The notes beneath the pieces were generated by a model that was not told the origin of the DNA, did not search any database, and worked only from the letters and a program-made list of their open reading frames with translations. Shown piece by piece: positions 62,338 through 64,000 of a stretch of 64,000 nucleotides of DNA; the stretch's first letter is position 1, and every line of letters begins with the position of its first letter. The DNA comes from Sphagnum compactum (Eukaryota; Bryophyta; Sphagnopsida; Sphagnales): NCBI GenBank assembly GCA_965153455.1, contig OZ234497.1:6076001-6140000 (forward strand). The letters are read 5' to 3'. The translations under genes were made by a program, and so were the position numbers.

Positions 62338-62526
62338 TACTACCTTGGAAGCTTTGACACTAATTATATTATTTTTATAAATTTTGAAATAAAAAAAATT
62401 TGGAAGAAATAAATCATTTCAAGGAAAATATAGATTCTTTTGAAATATTAAGGATTTTTTTGACATGGAATATTTATAATTATTTATTTATTTGACAGAT
62501 ATATGTTGAAGCTGTCCCCTCTACTA
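62338..62526. repeat. R3 MITE copy 2
   Basis: Begins ACTACCTTGGAAGCTTTGAC and ACTAATTATATTATT, ends GAAGCTGTCCCCTCTACTAC. Same layout as the copies at 12.9 kb and 63.8 kb. Confidence 0.55.
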
Positions 62527-62627
62527 CAATAATCAGAAATCCACAATGGGGTTCAGAATCTTGGTGTTGAATGGAAATTTATCCCCTTCCTGTTGTGCAA
62601 ACCATAGGTAGGGTGTTCTTAGGAAAA

Positions 62628-62715
62628 GCTATTAGTCCAGGCCAAAAATAGTGGCAGCCAATTTTAGGAATAGAATTTCCATGCAACCAATGAGAAGTCG
62701 TGTGATGGAGTGAAG
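62628..62715 (+). repeat. R1 dispersed repeat, partial copy e
   Basis: CTATTAGTCCAGGCCAAAAA, then GAATTTCCATGCAACCAATG, matching the start of other R1 copies. A run of about 13 G follows at 62,749-62,761. Confidence 0.6.
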
Positions 62716-62931
62716 GGGCCTCCCTTTTTGCCTTGTGGGTGGAGGGAGGGGGGGGGGGGGGAGAGGAAGGGGATTTTTTTGGCAAGTTGTGTTTGGTGTG
62801 GAGAGTGGACTGTCCACTGTTCAATTTCCACTTGGACAGTAGATAGTCACCCTTTCCATAGCTACTGTCCGTCCGGAGTCAGGGGAAGCTACTTTCTTCC
62901 TTTACAATAGATAATAATATCAGAGCAGGTA

Positions 62932-63048
62932 AATGCCCTAGGAGTTGGAAGTTGCAGGTCCTTACGGGTAGGGTAATGTCCTAGGAGGTTGAAGTTGCAG
63001 GTCCTTACGGGTAGGGCAATGCCCTAGGAGTTGGAAGTTGCTGCAATA
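62932..63048. repeat. 43-bp tandem repeat, 2.7 copies
   Basis: Units start at 62,932, 62,975 and 63,018 with AATG(C/T)CCTAGGAG and include GTTGCAGGTCCTTACGGGTA. The first two units differ at only a few positions. Confidence 0.9.
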
Positions 63049-63082
63049 ACCACACCCAAGCCAGGAGCCGATGGATAGATAC

Positions 63083-63265
63083 CTGGTGGATGTCACGAAC
63101 CGTAAATCTCTCTGTCTGTGTGTTTGGCGTTCTAGTAGTTGCTTGCGTTGCGTCAACAGGGGGTGCAGATTTGGGGATGATCTCTTTAGTGTGCTTCTGT
63201 AACAGCGCTGTCACTGGCGTGGTGTTTGTTTCTAGACGGATTAGGGATTCGGTTTTCTCTCTCTC
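63083..63265 (-). CDS. Possible internal exon of an unrecognised gene
   Basis: On the minus strand a 61-codon open stretch is bounded by TTTTCTAG at its 5' side and CAG|GTATCT at its 3' side, phase 0 at both ends. It encodes EREKTESLIRLETNTTPVTA ... FTVRDIHQ. It lies in a locally GC-richer segment. No family recognised and no partner exon proven. It may be chance. Confidence 0.25.
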
Positions 63266-63499
63266 CTAGAAAATGAATGAATGAATGAATGGGTTCTACT
63301 CATTGCTTGGTTCGTCGCAATTCCGGCGGCGGAGTTTTATGGAAAAAGAGGTTGCAGGTAGTCAATGCGGAGTGGGAAGCGGGCGGGGTAATCCATTAGC
63401 AGGTTAGCCAGCTAGAAGCGGCGGACGATGCGGCCGGCCGGCGTTCGTGATTTTGGTTGGTGAACGTGGGTGGGTTGGTGGGCGGGTGAGTGTGGGGGG

Positions 63500-63516
63500 G
63501 GTGCGCGCGCGCGCGA
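63500..63516. repeat. Alternating GC tract (Z-DNA-prone)
   Basis: TGCGCGCGCGCGCG follows a G-run in a GC-rich promoter-like segment (63,400-63,540) that also contains CGGCCGGCCGGCG. Confidence 0.8.
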
Positions 63517-63722
63517 AAAGGCGAGCGCAGTTATAGGCAACGACGTGTGATTGTTTGGTGCTGGGCTCTTTGTGCTATTGGATGCTTTCCATGGACCACT
63601 TGACTGAAGTGAATTGGCGTTACTTTAGACAATGGCTGTGAATTAATTGGCTGCAAATTTGGCACTTTTTGGAAAACAAGAGCTTAGATATGATATGCAA
63701 GTCCAAAATGCTTCACAAGTTT

Positions 63723-63783
63723 TGTTGTTGGCCTTGCATATACCAAGGCAAGGATATTGTGTTTAGATTCATTATAGAGTATA
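63723..63783. repeat. R2 dispersed repeat, copy F (5' end only)
   Basis: TTGTTGGCCTTGCATATACC through GATTCATTATAGAGTATA, then cut off by an R3 element. Confidence 0.8.
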
Positions 63784-64000
63784 CCCTAGTACCTTGGCCA
63801 TTTCAACCACATGTCCGTCGAATAATTAATTAATTAATTGATTAATTTTGAAATTTTCATTTCAACAAATGGAATATCCCTAAATATTCACTATTAAAAT
63901 CCTTCAAAATATTTTTTTTGATTTGGAAGAAATAATTTTGAAATTTTTCAACATTTCTGAAAATAGTATAATTAGTGTCGAATTGGGCCAAGCTACTAGG
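63784..64000. repeat. R3 MITE copy 3, inserted in R2 copy F, reaching the window edge
   Basis: The left end is CCCTAGTACCTTGGCC. The right end, inverted, reads CCTAGTAGCTTGGCCC at the last base of the window. It interrupts R2 at GAGTATA, compatible with a TA target as used by mariner-like elements. The far flank is outside the window. Confidence 0.6.

Noticed and set aside
1-64000. CRISPR array, bacterial operon, prophage or organelle-derived insert
   Set aside because: Tandem arrays here lack regular unique spacers. Genes have spliceosomal introns, and no rRNA, tRNA or organelle genes were seen.

Overview
The window is nuclear DNA of a plant-lineage (streptophyte) organism. It holds five protein genes widely spaced in AT-rich, transposon-filled sequence. 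The genes have short spliceosomal introns with GT..AG borders, and their products match plant families. I read a plastid-type ABC1 kinase, the cohesin loader SCC4/MAU2, the Hsp90 co-chaperone AHA1, a small-heat-shock-like protein, and a PIN/FEN-like nuclease-domain protein. The distance from flowering-plant versions (my recollection, no search run) suggests a non-seed lineage such as a charophyte alga or bryophyte. I cannot name the species.

Layout: 1-5.6 kb is AT-rich, with a decayed Ty1/copia relic on the minus strand. 5.9-11.6 kb is the ABC1K3-type gene (+). 11.6-17.6 kb is repeats. 17.6-20.2 kb is a GC-rich hAT transposon with clean ends. 20.2-30 kb is gene-free and packed with two short dispersed repeat families (called R1 and R2 here) and a GGGC array. 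30.96-32.02 kb is the small-HSP-like gene (+). 33.8-35.6 kb is one R2 copy carrying two Helitron-like insertions. 39.5-44.1 kb is SCC4/MAU2 (+). 46.3-47.7 kb is AHA1 (-), with a perfect 17-bp inverted repeat upstream. 52.7-53.2 kb is a nested inverted-repeat MITE. 55.2-56.6 kb is the PIN-domain gene (+). 58.6-60.8 kb is a GC-rich MULE with 117-bp terminal inverted repeats. 61.0-62.2 kb is a minisatellite followed by a T-rich tandem duplication. 62.3-64.0 kb is more MITEs, short tandem repeats and a possible exon.

The genes do not form an operon-like unit. Three are housekeeping: plastid quinone/photosynthesis maintenance, sister-chromatid cohesion, and Hsp90 cycling. The most informative structure is in the mobile DNA. 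Two GC-rich DNA transposons (hAT and MULE) sit in AT-rich surroundings with short target duplications, yet both transposase genes are broken. Nested insertions can be resolved to the base because other copies of the same repeat supply the empty site. All family assignments come from reading translations by eye, with no database search.
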